Translations under genes and position numbers: made by a program
Shown: positions 11,572-24,080 of the stretch, piece by piece
Layout: every line of letters begins with the position of its first letter
How positions within the stretch are numbered: position 1 is the stretch's first letter
Source: Pyrus communis
Taxonomy: Eukaryota > Streptophyta > Magnoliopsida > Rosales > Rosaceae
Assembly (NCBI RefSeq): GCF_963583255.1
Contig: NC_084807.1
Location: 1,936,872-2,000,871 of the forward strand
Reading direction: 5' to 3'
Length of the DNA stretch: 64,000 nucleotides
Notes under the pieces: generated by a model
What the model saw: only the letters and a program-made list of their open reading frames with translations
Database searches by the model: none
Told to the model about the DNA's origin: nothing

Positions 11572-12724
11572 GGTGGTGGACAGAGCCTCACCTCTTTCTT
11601 CTTCTCTCTCTTTTTGTCTGAATATATTCCTTTCTCTCCTCTCTGCTTTTCTACCAGTACACTTCTTCCTAAACCTTTGTCAAGTTTACTTTTTCTTGGC
11701 TGATTCCCATTTTATTAAAAAAAAATAGAGATTAGCCATGGGATTTATTTCGTATCGAACTTTAACGATTCAAATTGTTTATTTTGTAATTCTTGATTCA
11801 TAGATCATTTTTGTAAAAAATTAGTTTAATTCGAAATCATTTGTCTATTTAATTATCATGATGAAATTTCAATGTTTTTCTTAGAGCAAAGTGTTCGTCA
11901 ATTTATTTGAACTCAATTTGATGCCTCAAATATTTTTGATCTGGCTAATATTTTGTAAGCATGATTTATGAGGTTCAACTTGAAAAATAGATTATTCGGA
12001 TCGTAAAAATTTTATATATGGACCTTACAATTAATTCTCATTTATAAATACTAAAAATAAATAAATAAATAAAAAACAACTAATGAAAAGAGTTTGAAAA
12101 CTTTGAGGGTTAACAATCAGGATAAAATAAAGGATAAAGTGAATAGTACCATGATTGACTTTTTAGTGTAAAAGTATGATTTTTCGTTAAAGTAAACAGT
12201 ATCATAAGCTTTTCATTAAAATTACCTTATGAAAAATGAGAACATATGATTGATATTTAAAAAATTTCACCCAAATCACACATGGGTTTGTTTGAGAGCA
12301 ATACTTCACAAGAAAGTCGATTTTTCATAGCTGAAGCATGAAATAAAATTACTTTCAAACTTTAAATCTCATTTCCAAGATCTTTGATTTCGAGATATGT
12401 GCATTTCTAATTTCATGTTCTTGATGTTGTATGGTGGGTTCCTATAATTTTTTCTCATTGATCCACTGTATTATTGAGGGTTTAGAATATTACAATGTGA
12501 TAGAATGTTTACAACGTGACAAAATCAAAGCCCTTATCCACAATATAATCACTTTTCAAGGATATTTTGCGAAACCTGAATTTGTGTTAAGTGCTTATTT
12601 TTTTATAGCGCTTAAGACAAATTTCAAGAATTTAAGCAACTATACGTGTTGAAACTTGAAACTAGTTGGGATTGGTATCTCCAATGGTTGTTTATGATCA
12701 TCCTCTCTTCAAATGAAGAAACAA
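11572..12724. other. Promoter-side flank of SDR copy 1, AT-rich, with a MITE
   Basis: Just upstream of the start codon (minus sense) is a CT-rich leader and an AATATATTCC stretch at 11621-11630. The rest is AT-rich without coding features, apart from the MITE at 12121. It aligns with the flank of copy 2. Confidence 0.5.
12121..12230 (-). mobile_element. MITE family A, copy 1
   Basis: The segment carries AAGTGAATAGTACCATGATT, GACTTTTTAGTGTAAAA and a GTTAAAGTAAACAGTAT/TTTTCATTAAAA end. These are the inverse complement of the better preserved copy at 25302-25440. Its ends are blurred. Confidence 0.6.
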
Positions 12725-12729
12725 TTAGT

Positions 12730-13008
12730 TTAGGGTTTAGGGTTTAGAGTAGGCGGAATGAAGACTACAGGAGCAGGTGCATCATCTTCTAGTGGTGAGG
12801 GTTGCGTGATGAAGGTGGACCAGGGCAATCGACCACTAGTGGGCAACTGCATTAGGCAACTGGAGCCATCAACTCCAATGCAGTCAGCGTTCAAAAGAGA
12901 TGGTCGAGGAGGAGAGGTGATGGAAGAAGACTGTTTTGAAATAGTCAGGGGATTAATATGGTTGCCAGCAAGGGTAGCTGATATTTTCAACTGTGATGGC
13001 CCCGACAT
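12730..13008 (-). other. Unrecognised 92-codon ORF kept in both duplication units
   Basis: The minus-strand frame starts MSGPSQLKISATLAGNHI and ends in LNPKP. Its stop lies inside a telomere-like (TTTAGGG)-type repeat at about 12728-12748. The corresponding frame at 17374-17652 has the same length and ends despite about 20 amino-acid differences and no indel. It is Ser/Pro-rich with no domain I know. The overlapping plus-strand frame is open here but interrupted by a stop in unit 2. Whether it is expressed is unknown. Confidence 0.25.
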
Positions 13009-13776
13009 GTCGAGGAGAGATTATTTAATGTATCTAAAATGAAGAGTGATACATCATATACTATTATATTTCATAATAAAGTTAATGAATTGGGTTCATT
13101 CGACATGTCCTATCATCAAAATATACAAGTCATCGAGCAAAAACATCTGTTGTAATAAAAGTTCAAGAGACAAATAATCTTGTGTTGGCAAACCACGCAG
13201 CCCCCAACACTCGGTGGGTTTTGATGAGATGCGATGTGATTGGGGGATGGAAAAAAGTGATATTAGATATACATCAATTTGAAGTGATTATGCCAACAAT
13301 CTGAGGGTGTACATACGTCAAAAGAAGGAAGGGGAGTCATAACTAGGGCCCTTTCCTAGGGATGAGGATGGTCATTTGTATTGTGGGGATTTTAGGAATT
13401 CCTATATTCAAGTCGTTCATTGTATATTGTGTAAACAGTTTTCGTCAAATACTATTTATGTTTAATTTTAAATAAAAAAAAATCAAATAATTTCTGACTG
13501 TATGATACACGATGAATTACTAAACTGTAGAAATCCTATTGGATCCAATTCCCTTTCCTAGGCAAGCGTTGGAACAAAAATTCAGCACCATCGTGAATAG
13601 TTGAATTGTGCGAATTGACCATCTACCAACAAGAAGAAGCAACCGTAATTAATTTAAAGTACCGGTGTGATACTGGTTTAAGCTTTTCGACGATTATGTT
13701 AGTAGAAATATTTTAGAATTCAAGATTAGAAAGCAGAGTATGCATTATGAAAGCATTATACTAGTCCCAAGAGAGT

Positions 13777-13809
<33 letters not shown>

Positions 13810-14021
13810 CAAATTAAACGAGAAGAATCCTAAAATATATCGAGCATAAGATATTGGAATATAAGATCTAGCATCCTTGGATATAAATACAACTAATCGA
13901 GATATTTAAGTTCAGTTCCGTTTCAACATTCACCTATTTTTCTTCCCTTCGTACAATTTTGTTGCGAAGTGTCCCTGTAGTCGATAAGTTTAGATGTGAA
14001 GATAAATTTACAAACTCGATT
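13009..14021. other. Right part of duplication unit 1
   Basis: No gene is seen. It contains a hairpin MITE (about 13417-13527), a (TA)n microsatellite (about 13777-13803) and AT-rich sequence that aligns with 25107-25960, the right end of unit 2. Confidence 0.6.
13417..13527. mobile_element. Hairpin MITE family B, copy 1
   Basis: A ~110-bp AT-rich segment has inverted ends (GTTCATTGTATATTGTGT against ACACGATGAATTA) around a core TTTAATTTTAAATAAAAAA. Related copies lie at 17980, 24735, 25107 and 51660. Confidence 0.6.
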
Positions 14022-14521
14022 GGATCTCGTTATGCTCAATATTTCTCGTATCCAAACCGTCTTGTTTGCACTGTTTACCCTATTTGTTGTTAAGGTTCTG
14101 GAGTCATATTTACGGTGAAGGTGTTTTCTTATTGCACGGATTTGTTTTGAATGAAAGCTTCAAAATGATTCCGGAAGCCAGTCTTCTCCGAAGGTGGGTT
14201 CTTCATAAGCTTTGACATTTCCATGGCCTGGCAGATGCATAAGTTCCATATAACTTATGATGGAAAAGAATGCAACAATCCAGCAATATGCACACGAAAT
14301 GGTTAACTTGGAAATGTGAAAAAGTACTTGTAAGAAGCCTGGTAGACAGTTAACTGTAAAGAGAGATGGAAACATACTCGGCATTTCATTTTCTGAAATT
14401 GGACTTCTATGAAACAGATAAGTGCATCAGGAGGAAACGGAAGTGCGGAAATCATTTTCCACAACAAACGCTCCAAAGATGCTAGCGGAAATATAAGGAC
14501 CAATCCATTTAACTCTTCTCA

Positions 14522-16098
14522 TCATCTAAAGACTCTCAGTGAGTGATTCACACAAGTGAAGCCCCCGTCGATCATGAGATTATCCCCACTTATATACTTG
14601 GACTCGTCACTTGCCAAAAAGAGCACAGCATTAGCTACATCATCAACTGTCAGTTCCACTCCTTGCAAGTTGGCATTTTTTGATATAAAAGATCGGAAAC
14701 CTGTCCAGGCATCTTCGGTTCTCTCATCCTCCGGCAGGTGAGCCAAAGCCAAATTAGTCGCAACTGCATAAGGAGAAACGCAGTTAACGCGTATCCCATG
14801 ATTCCCAAGCTCAGCTGCAACGTTCTTGGTCAGCCCCAACACAGCATGCTTTGACCCTGTGTATGCATGTGGTCCAATGCCTCCTTGAACACTTGAAACA
14901 CTGGAAAGAGAAACTATGCTGCCCTTTTTCTGCGGGATCATTGCCCTAGCTGCGTGCTTCATTCCGAGGAACACTCCCTTCACGTTAATATCAAACACTT
15001 TCTGAAACTCAGATAAGTCTGCATTGCGGATGTCTGGACAAGGCGAACCTGTCACCCCAGCGTTGTTGACTATGATATCCAGCTTGCCATATTTATCGAC
15101 AGTGAAATCAACTGCGCGGCTAACATCATCCTCTACCGTGACATCACAATGGAGATAACAAATGTTTGGATCTCCGTTGAGGGATTCGCACACTTGTAAG
15201 CCGAGGTTGTCCTGCACATCAACTAAACAAACTTTTGCGCCATGTTTGTGGAACAGGCGCACAATGCTTTCTCCAATGCCAGTGGCTCCGCCGGTCACCA
15301 GTGCCACTTTCCCTACTAACCTGAGGAGAAGGGAAAGAACTGAGCATCCATTAGGGAAACCTATCCACATAACATGGCCTTAAAATTGTACATATTTTAT
15401 TTATTTCTCACACGAAATTAAGACAAAATTTTAGTATTGTGAATTTGTGACAATATGAGAAAGCCACGTTCAAAAAATTTTGCAACCCGTTTCAGATTCA
15501 GATGAATAAAAATTTCGAGATTTCAGTTGACCAAGAAACCTTGATCATTTTCAGGGGATTTTCAAGTATATGATATACACCAGAATGTTCAGTCGTCAAA
15601 TCTTTAGTCGGGTATCCGATGACCAAGATCTAACGGGAAAAACCCAGGTGTATAAATCGTTTGGACGTGGTTTTAATATGACTGAAATGCTTTTGCTAAA
15701 AATATTTTTGAAATAAATTCTTAATAAAAATGCAAGTAAATTTGAAAAAATCACTTAAATACTTCCTGGAAGAAAGCATGATGCTTCGCTTTTCGAACCA
15801 AAAAACATATTCACTACTACATAATCTGAAGGTATGCCAAGAGCGAAGCAAACTGTAAAAACCACAAAGGGAAACTAACACAAATGATTTTCCGCCGTTG
15901 GATTCAAACCCCAGATCACAGATTCACATGAACAATATAAGCAAAGCTGTATTTATAGTTGCAGATTTAACACCCAGAAAAAGCAATGAACAACAAAGCA
16001 GAAAACGCAGAAGTGGGTGGTGAGAAACGTATAGGAGAAAGAGAGGTAAGAGTTTATTACCTCTGGAAGCTTGGAAGTGAACTCGCTTGTTCAGTCAT
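14522..16098 (-). CDS. ABA2-like short-chain dehydrogenase, copy 2
   Basis: The gene structure is as in copy 1. Exon 1 is 16098-16061 (MTEQASSLPSFQ plus two bases), the intron is 740 nt, and exon 2 is 15320-14522; the product is 278 residues. TGGATGIG, NNAG, the SLSSVSS serine and YTGSK are all intact, so it should be catalytically competent. It differs from copy 1 at only a few sites: LLHKHG to LFHKHG, YGTLD to YGKLD, the loop HLQEDARIEDG to HLPEDERTEDAW (one extra codon), and ELKV to ELTV. At the loop and at ELTV copy 2 is closer to Arabidopsis ABA2, so copy 1 is the more derived in its substrate-lid region. The high intron identity indicates a recent duplication or gene conversion. Confidence 0.9.
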
Positions 16099-18219
16099 GG
16101 TGATGGACAAAGCCTGACCTCTCTCTTTTTCTCTCTCTTGTTTGTTTGAATATATTCCTTTCTCTCCTCTCTGCTTTTCTACCTACTACACTTTCCTAAA
16201 CCTTTATCAAGTTTGCCATTTCTTTTCTTGGGTGATCCCCATTTTATTAAAAAAATTCAGATTAGTTGCGGAGGACCTGGCTATTTGGCCCTCCCATTTC
16301 CTATACACTCTTATCTCTTCTTATTTTGTGTGATTATAGTTAAGACACGTTAACATTTTATATTGATTTTTTTATAAAGATAATAAGACAAAAAATAATA
16401 TTAATATAAAATATTGATGTGGCTTAACTGTAACCGTACAAATAAGAGGAGAGGATGGAAGTGTATGGGAAGTGGGAGGGCAGAGAAGCCAGGTCCAGTT
16501 GTGGAACCTTTTTCATATTTAACTTCAACGATTCAAATTGTTTATTTTGTAAGTTTCAATTTATAAATTATTTTTGTAAAAATTTAATTTAATTCAAAAT
16601 TATTTTCTATTCAATTATCACGATGAAATTTCAATATTTTTCTTAGAATAAAATGTTAGTCAATTTCTTTGAACTCAATTTGCTACCTCAAATATTTTCG
16701 ATTTGGCTAATATTTTGTAAGCATAATTTATAAAGCTCAACTTAAAAAATAGATAATTCGGATCTTTAAAATTCGATATATGAGTCTTACAATTAATTCC
16801 CATTTATTAAAAATGAGAATCCCTCCCTTAAAGGCATCCTATAACTATTTAAAAATAATTCAACATCAGAGTAGACAGACATATGATTACGATTAATAAA
16901 ATTTCACCCAAATCAACATGTGTTTGTTTGAGAGCAATACTTCACATGAAAGTCGATTTTTCATAGCTGAAGCATGAAATAAAAGTATTTTCAAACTTTA
17001 AATCTCATTTCCAAGATCTTTGATTTAGAGATATGTGCATTTCTAATTTCACGTTCTTGATGTTGTATGGTGGGTTCCTATAATTTTTCTCATCGATCCA
17101 CTGTATTATTAAGGGTTTAGAATGTTGCTGTGTGGTAGAATGTTTACAAAAATGAAACATCGTGACAAAATCAAAGTTCTTATCCATAATATAATCACTT
17201 TTCAAGGATCTCTTGCGAAACTTGAATTTCTATTAGTGCTTATCTTTTTATAGCGCTTAAGACAAATTTCAAGACTTTAAGCAACAATACGTGTTGAAAC
17301 CGGTTGGGATTGGTATCTCCAATGGTTGTTTATGATCATCCTCTCTTTAAATGAAAAACAATTAGTTTAAGGTTTAAGGTTTAGGGTTTAGAGCAGGCAG
17401 AGCGAAGACGACAAGAGCATGTGCATCATCTTCCAGTGGAGATGGTTGCATGATGAAGGTGGACCAGGACAATTGACCACTAGTGGGCAACTGCATTAGG
17501 CAAGCGGAGCCATTAGCTCTAGTGCAATCAGCGTTGGAAAGAGACGGTCGAGGAGAAGAGGTGATGGAAGAAGACTGTTCCAAAACAGTCAGGAGATTAA
17601 TATGATTGGCAGCAAGGGTAGCTGATATTTTCAACTGTGATGGCCCCGACATGACATGAAGAGATTATTCAATGTATTTAAAATGGAGACATCATATGAT
17701 ATTATATTTCATGACGAAGTTAATGAATTGGGTTCATTTGACATGTCCTATCATCAGAATATACAAGTCATCGAGCAAAAACATCTATTGTAATAAAGTT
17801 AAAGAGACAAATGATCTTGTGTTGGCAAACCACACAACCCTCAACACTTGGGTTTTGATGAGATGCGATGTGATTGGGGGATGGAAAAAAATGATATTAG
17901 ATATACATCAATTTGAAAGTGATTATGCCAACTATCTGAGGGTGTACATACGTCAAAATTCTAGCGATCTTTATATTCTAACTGTTTATCGTACATCGTA
18001 TGATCAGTTTTCGTCAGATACTATTTGTGTTTAATTTTAAATAAAAAAAAATCAAATGATTTCTGACCGTACGATACATGATGAATGATTAAATGTGGGA
18101 ACCACGCTGCTTAATAGTTCGTTGAGCTGGACTCCCGCTTCCAGTCATTGGCCTTTTTGATCTCATATGTATTCCGATCGAGGTTGAACGTTCATTCTTA
18201 CAATTATCTTTTTGAAGCA
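16099..18219. other. Promoter-side flank of SDR copy 2
   Basis: This is the unit 2 equivalent of 11572-13530. It has a CT-rich leader, AT-rich sequence, the second copy of the 92-codon minus-strand ORF (17374-17652) with degenerate TTTAGGG repeats at its end, and a hairpin MITE at about 17980-18090. It lacks the family A MITE found at 12121. It ends at the AAGCA target site of the LTR element. Confidence 0.55.
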
Positions 18220-18703
18220 TGTTTGTACCATACTTGACCAATCCCGAAACTACTAAGCACCAATCAACAGCATACCGTCAAGGACCCACAAGACTTTTCC
18301 TTCAACCAGAAGGCCAATCACAACACGACACATGTCGATATCAGAGGCCAATCACAACACGACACGTGTCAATGTCAGAACAAAACTAGAAACTCTCTTC
18401 TATAAAAGAGGATCATTCTCCCACAATAATCCCTAATGTCATTTGTACTAAACTATTCACTAGAACTCACTAAAAGAGAGCTTGAACCTATGTATTTGTG
18501 TAAACCCTTCACAACTAATGAGAACTCTTCTACTCCGTGGACGTAACCAATCTGGGTGAACCACGTACATCTTGTGTTGTTTGCTTCCCTATCTCTATTC
18601 ATTTACATTCTTATCCACATTAATGACCAGAGCAACCTAGCGAAGGTCATAAACCTCACACTTTCTATTGAACCAAAGTCCTCGCCGATTTTGTGCATCA
18701 ACA
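18220..18703 (+). repeat. 5' LTR of element 1
   Basis: The LTR is 484 bp. Its U3 holds two ~34-bp direct repeats (about 18311-18378), each with a CCAATCA word and an ACATGTC or ACGTGTC core. A TATAAAAG box lies at 18401-18408. The 3' LTR has three such repeats, which explains its extra 34 bp. Confidence 0.9.
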
Positions 18704-18809
18704 TTTGGCGTCGTCTGTGGGAATCGCACTTATTCCTACTCTCTCCAGCTTTGTCAAGCTGGTTTCCACCATTCGCACACTTTCCTTCGACCAGGCACCC
18801 CTCTCCAAC

Positions 18810-20410
18810 ATGGAGAGTGAAGGGAGCCACAGCACGCAGAACGACACCCCCCTCGCACTTAGTACAAAGCAACGAAAGAATGAACGAAAGAGGTTTGCTC
18901 TTCAGGCTAAAGTCGATGAGCTAGAGGCTCAGAACAACAAGATAGCGATAAAGAATGAGATCCTCCAGGAGCAGTATGAGAAGCTCTTCGGAATGCTCCA
19001 TAAAGCTAGGCATACTCAAACACACGAACTCATTGCCCCTGGGGAAGTCAACCACCACTTGGGTGCCCCCCAACACAGGGGATCACTTGCCTTCAACATG
19101 GATATCCATAATGGGGAGCGAGTTACTCATCAAGGTGTTGATCAACATGAGATCGCTCTCGACCCAGCTGCTTCAACCCGAAGCAGGAGAAGTGGAGGAA
19201 GGCACTTTCTTGCAGAAGGAGTAGAATGATCAAAAGCCGTTTATCGCGACTGTCGAGACTTCCTGAGGCAACGTCGAGAGAACCCCATCCACATAAGCTC
19301 AAATGTCAATGATCCAAGGGTTTCTAAAAGGTTCAGTCCCCTTCCATGCCCCAAGCCAATTGCCAATCTAAGGAATGAGCGACATGTCCTAGAGGAAGAT
19401 GAAGGTACGGGGGACTCGGGGGCGTTTCGACAGGCTCGCCCTGGAAGTCAGTACGGTGAGTCCAAAGAAAAATCTCATGCCCTTGACCAAGCTTTCCTAC
19501 TGCCAAGAGGAGATGGAGACTTACAGAAGAAGGATCCAGCAGTACCTGACTCTACTCAGGACCCTCTTGTCCTACAACTCCTTGAGGAAGTAAACAAGTT
19601 GAAGGCGGAATGTCAGGCCGAAATACCTGACTAGAACCAACCTAGGCCTGGCCCTCTTACAAGGAGGATCCTCGACACCCTCTCCAAGTAAAGACAAAGC
19701 AGAAGCTTGGCTTACAACTCTACACTGGAAGGGAGGACCCGATTGAACACCTTAACCTCTTTGAGTCCACTATGCATATCGGATGCACATTGATGAAGAA
19801 CAATATCTTCTCTTCCCCTCTACCCTCTCTGGCGGAGCTCTGAATTGGTATTGCCATCTTCCACCTGAGACAATAGACTCATTTAAGGAACTAAGGAAAC
19901 TGTTTGTTTCTCAACACATCTTCTAGATCGATCGCTTACATTCTGCAGATGACTTGTACACTATTCACCATAAACAGGACAAGTCATTATGAGAGTGTGC
20001 CGGTCGCTTCAGCCATGAGTATTCTCGCTGCATTGAGACAGATGACAAGACCGCCCTCAAAGCCTTCACGACAGGCCTACGTGATTGTTTCTTCAAGTAC
20101 ATGATCAATGCCAACACTTGGAAGACTTACTCTTGGGTGATGACACATGCTGATAACCACGCCTCCGCCAAAGCAAGGACATACCAAGGGAACATCCATA
20201 TGGTTAACCCTATCAACAAGTGGGAAGTGGAAGTCAAGCTCTACCATGTGAGGAGATCTTGGCCATTCAGACACCTATTGCATCATCTCCTGCCTTATTT
20301 AGCTACTCGCTAAGTCACCACACGTATTTGTCTCTTGGTAAGAGGAAGAATTTTTACTCTCAGCAAGCATATTACAACAAGAGGGATAAAAGTTCGTATC
20401 AAGACAACTA
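18810..20410 (+). pseudogene. Gag-like remnant of element 1
   Basis: An ATG at 18810 opens a 139-codon frame with a charged helix likely to form a coiled coil (QAKVDELEAQNNKIAIKNEI). Further similarity continues across frames and stops, including SGGALNWYC, FKELRKLFVSQHIF and DDKTALKAFTTGLRDCF. These resemble the retrotransposon gag capsid domain of plant Gypsy elements. Several in-frame stops and shifts make it non-coding in full. Confidence 0.75.
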
Positions 20411-23400
20411 GGGGTGAACGTACCGTTGACTATTATGACTATGGGGCCAAGCCTCACTTTTTCAAAGTGAATGACTGGGTACTGAAGGAAATGCTATTAT
20501 AAAAAGGCATATACATTACAAATGTTTTGATTCTCAACCACATGAGATCTTTTGTCACACAAGCCATTTGGTAAATATTTAAAGCAGATGGAATTCAGAC
20601 AACTTCTTCTGAGTCTTTTGCAATCCTAGCATTAGAACAATTGGTCTATGCTGACCTACCCCTATACTCCAACTCAGAGCATCAACATGCGTACTTTGAC
20701 ACAAAGCATGTGATACTAAGTCTTACAACCAACATGGTTCACATATCGAAAGCATGGATCCCTTCATGCATAGCAAAACATTCATAAGCATCACTTATGT
20801 CAATCAACATACACATCATACATTCCAACACATTCATACATAAGCCAACTGTTCTTTGAAATGGTTCAACATACTTTGTGTCATTCAACACTTGCTACAA
20901 TGTGCCTCAACACCTCGCCCTTATTCTCACAAACCAAGTGATGAAATGTAAAGAAAGAACTCATCTTCATGCCACCAACCAGGTGATAAAATGTACAACC
21001 TGTACTCTAATATCATTTGGCAACTTGCCACTCATGCCACCAACCAGGTGAAGAAGGAACTTATTTTCATGCCACCAAATAGGTGATGAAGTGTACAACT
21101 AGTACTCTCCTTCATGCCACCAACTAGGTGATGAAATGTACAACTCGTACTCTAATATTATTTGGCAACTTGCCACTCATGCCACCAACCAAGTGAAGAA
21201 GGAACTCATCTTCGTGCCACCAACCAGATGATGAAATGTACAACCCATACTCTAACATCATTTGGCAACTTGCCACTCATGCCACCAACCACGTGAAGAA
21301 GGAACTCATCTTCGTGCCACCAACCAGGTGATGAAATGTACAACCCGTACTCTAACATCATTTGGCAACTTGCCACTTATGCCACCAACCAAGTGAAGAA
21401 GGAACTCATCTTCGTGCCACCAACCAGATGATGAAATGTGATGAAAGGTGATAAAGGAACTCACATTCGTACAACTAACCAAGTGATGAAAGTAACTCAC
21501 CATTCATTCCACCAACCAAAAGACGAGTGGTACAACTTGTACATGTGAACTCCTAGCATTCACAAATAATAAAAAACCCTCAAGCTTCACAACTCAACTA
21601 GGAGAGTACTTATGCCTAATAAGAGTTATAGTCACAAACAAAGTCTTATTGCAAGCCAACAACGGCTTCAGTGCATGGTATACGAAGATCAAGCTCTTCA
21701 GCCCTCTTACATTTACTTCAGACATTTCTCCTCTGTAACAATGCAAACACTACAACTCATAGAAAGCTTCACACACTCTTTATCAAGACTGTTCGAAGCA
21801 AATTCAATTTATATGGTTCATCCAAACTTTTGACTACTACAAGGTGTGGCTTGCATCACAATCTCTTGCTTAACAGTCTTCCACAAAATTTGTATACTTT
21901 GTCTCTTCCACATGTTCAAATTTCTAATTTTCCCAAATAAAAAAAAAAAAAAGGGAAATTCAACAACTTCAACAAATGTCAAAAGCCTCACACACTCTAG
22001 ATCAAGATAGTATGAAACAAAATCAATTTATGGTGCCAACAAAAGCTTCAACAAGTGAAGGGCAATACCAAATGTCAAAAGCCTCACACACTCTTGATCA
22101 AGATAATGTGAAGCAAAATCAATTTATGGTGCCAACAAAAGCTTTAACAAGTGAAGGGCAACTACAATTCTCAAAAACTTCACACACTCTTGATCAAGAT
22201 AGTGTGAAGCAAAATCAATTTATAGTGCCTAACAAAGCCTCAACACAAAAGCTTCACCTACAAATCTTCGTTAATGGAGAGCAACTACAATTCTCAAAAG
22301 CTTCACACTCTTGATCAAGATAGTGTGAAGCAAAATCAATTTATAGTGCCCAACAAAGCTTCAACACAAAAACTTCACCTACAAAGCTTCAACACAAAAG
22401 CTTCACCTACAAAGTTTCAACATAAGAGCTTCACCTACAAAGCTTCATTACAAAAGCTTCACCTACAAAACCTCAACACAAAAGCTTCACCTACAAAACT
22501 TCAACACAAAAACTTCACCTATAAAGTCTCAACACAAAAGCTTCACCTACAAAGCTTCATTAATGGAGAGCAACTACAATTCTCAAAAACTTCACACACT
22601 CTTGATCAAGATAGTGTGAAGAAAAATCAAGTTATGGTGCCCAACAAAGCTTCAATACAAAAGTTTCAACACAAAAGCTTCACCTATAAAACTTCAACAC
22701 AAAAGCTTCACCTACAAAACGTCAACACAAAAGTTTTACCTACAAAGCTTCACCTACAAGCTTCAACACAAAACCTTCAACATCAAAGCTTCAACACAAA
22801 AGCTTCAACACCAAAGCTTCACCCACAAAGCTTCAATACAAAAGCTTCACCTACAAAGCTTCAACACAAAAGCTTCAACTACAAAGCTTCAACACAAAAG
22901 TTTCACCTACAAATCTTCACCCATTAAAAAAAAAAAAAAAAAAAAAAAAAAGTGAGCCTAGGCCTCCCTTTCTTTGGGTCTAACAACTTTCATATCAAAT
23001 ATATATGAATGAGGAGTTTTGGGCAACCACTTAGAAAGGAAAATGGTGAAGTTTTGTTTGGAAAATTGCCTACTAGCAAGACACATTCCTCGACCGGAGA
23101 CTTGGGGGACTCCTACCATATACCACTACACCTTGTTACTCAGAAAATGGCGAAGTTTTGTTTGGAAAATTGCCTACTAGCAAGACACATCCCTCGACCG
23201 GAGACTTGGAGGACTCCTACCATATACCACTACACCTTAGTACTCAGAAATTTCACGACTACTCAATGCCTTGGATTTTTCAAGTCCCCAATCGAGAAGT
23301 TTTCCTCACTTAAGAAATTAAGGGATTGAGAAGCCTCAACAGCCTTTTGCTAACACCATTGTCGAAGAACAAAGCTTTGCCATACCATATCTACTACTTT

Positions 23401-24080
23401 GTCAAACAGCAAAAGTATCCCATATCATCAGGATCGAACATATTCCAGGTTTGACGGACTTGTTTTGACCCTCAAATTCTGGAGTCGGCTCGCTTCTTTG
23501 GAGGAAACCAGAAAACCCTCCAGCCCAGTTTAAGAATACACCTGTGGAAAGTCAAGTACAACAAAGCACGTGCCGATTCGTCCGTCTTCTCCAAAAACAA
23601 AAGTACCTCATATCATCTCTTCTCCCTGTTTCTTTTCTTTATCCTTGTTGCTAAATGAGAGACAGGGAAAATGAGTACAATCAGCCGGAACCCAAGATCA
23701 ACCTACCGATTTGAGACTGATTGTTTGGAACCCTGATTGCTTACCTTGTCTGTCACCTCCTTCGGCAGATCTCCTCGCCTAGAGACTTGGGGGACTCCTA
23801 CTATATGGTTTGTATCGCACTTGACCAAACCTTAAACTACAAGTAAACTTCAAATGAAAATGATACATTACTTTGTACGTCAACGCCAACTAAAGATACC
23901 ACTCATGGATGAAGGAAAAGTACTTCCAAGAGAAGATGCCACATCTACTTACAGGACAGAGCAGGCAAGTGAATGCGACACCATACTTCGGTACTAGGAA
24001 GTTTCGTGATTACTCAGTGGCTTGGATCTTGCAAGTCCCCAACCGAAGAGCTTCCCTCACTCGGGAACTTAGGGGAACAC
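20411..24080 (+). repeat. Non-coding internal arrays of element 1
   Basis: About 20930-21440 has a ~100-bp tandem unit with GCCACCAACCAGGTGA words (copies start near 21172, 21272 and 21372, with flanking partial copies). From 21976 to 22925 there are ~100-bp units each containing CACTCTTGATCAAGATAGTG, then dozens of short CAAAAGCTTCACCTA repeats. This produces a low-complexity open frame (22274-22927) that I do not regard as a gene. An A-run lies at about 22925-22951. The rest, to the 3' LTR, has no recognisable pol. Confidence 0.85.

Larger units (their letters stand above)
9465..14021. repeat. Segmental tandem duplication, unit 1
   Basis: Unit 1 begins GGATCTCGTTATGCTCAATA, and the same words recur at 14022. 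The offset is 4,557 bp at the SDR stop codons (9965 versus 14522) and 4,527 bp at the start codons. It contains the SDR gene, its 5' flank, a MITE, an unrecognised conserved ORF and a hairpin MITE. Confidence 0.9.

Noticed and set aside
20930..21440. Regular ~100-bp repeats that might suggest a CRISPR-like array
   Set aside because: The units are contiguous, without unique spacers, inside an LTR retrotransposon of a plant genome.
22274..22927. 217-codon open frame in element 1
   Set aside because: It is produced by short AAGCTTCA repeats without stops; residue composition is low-complexity and it does not match the element 2 frame.
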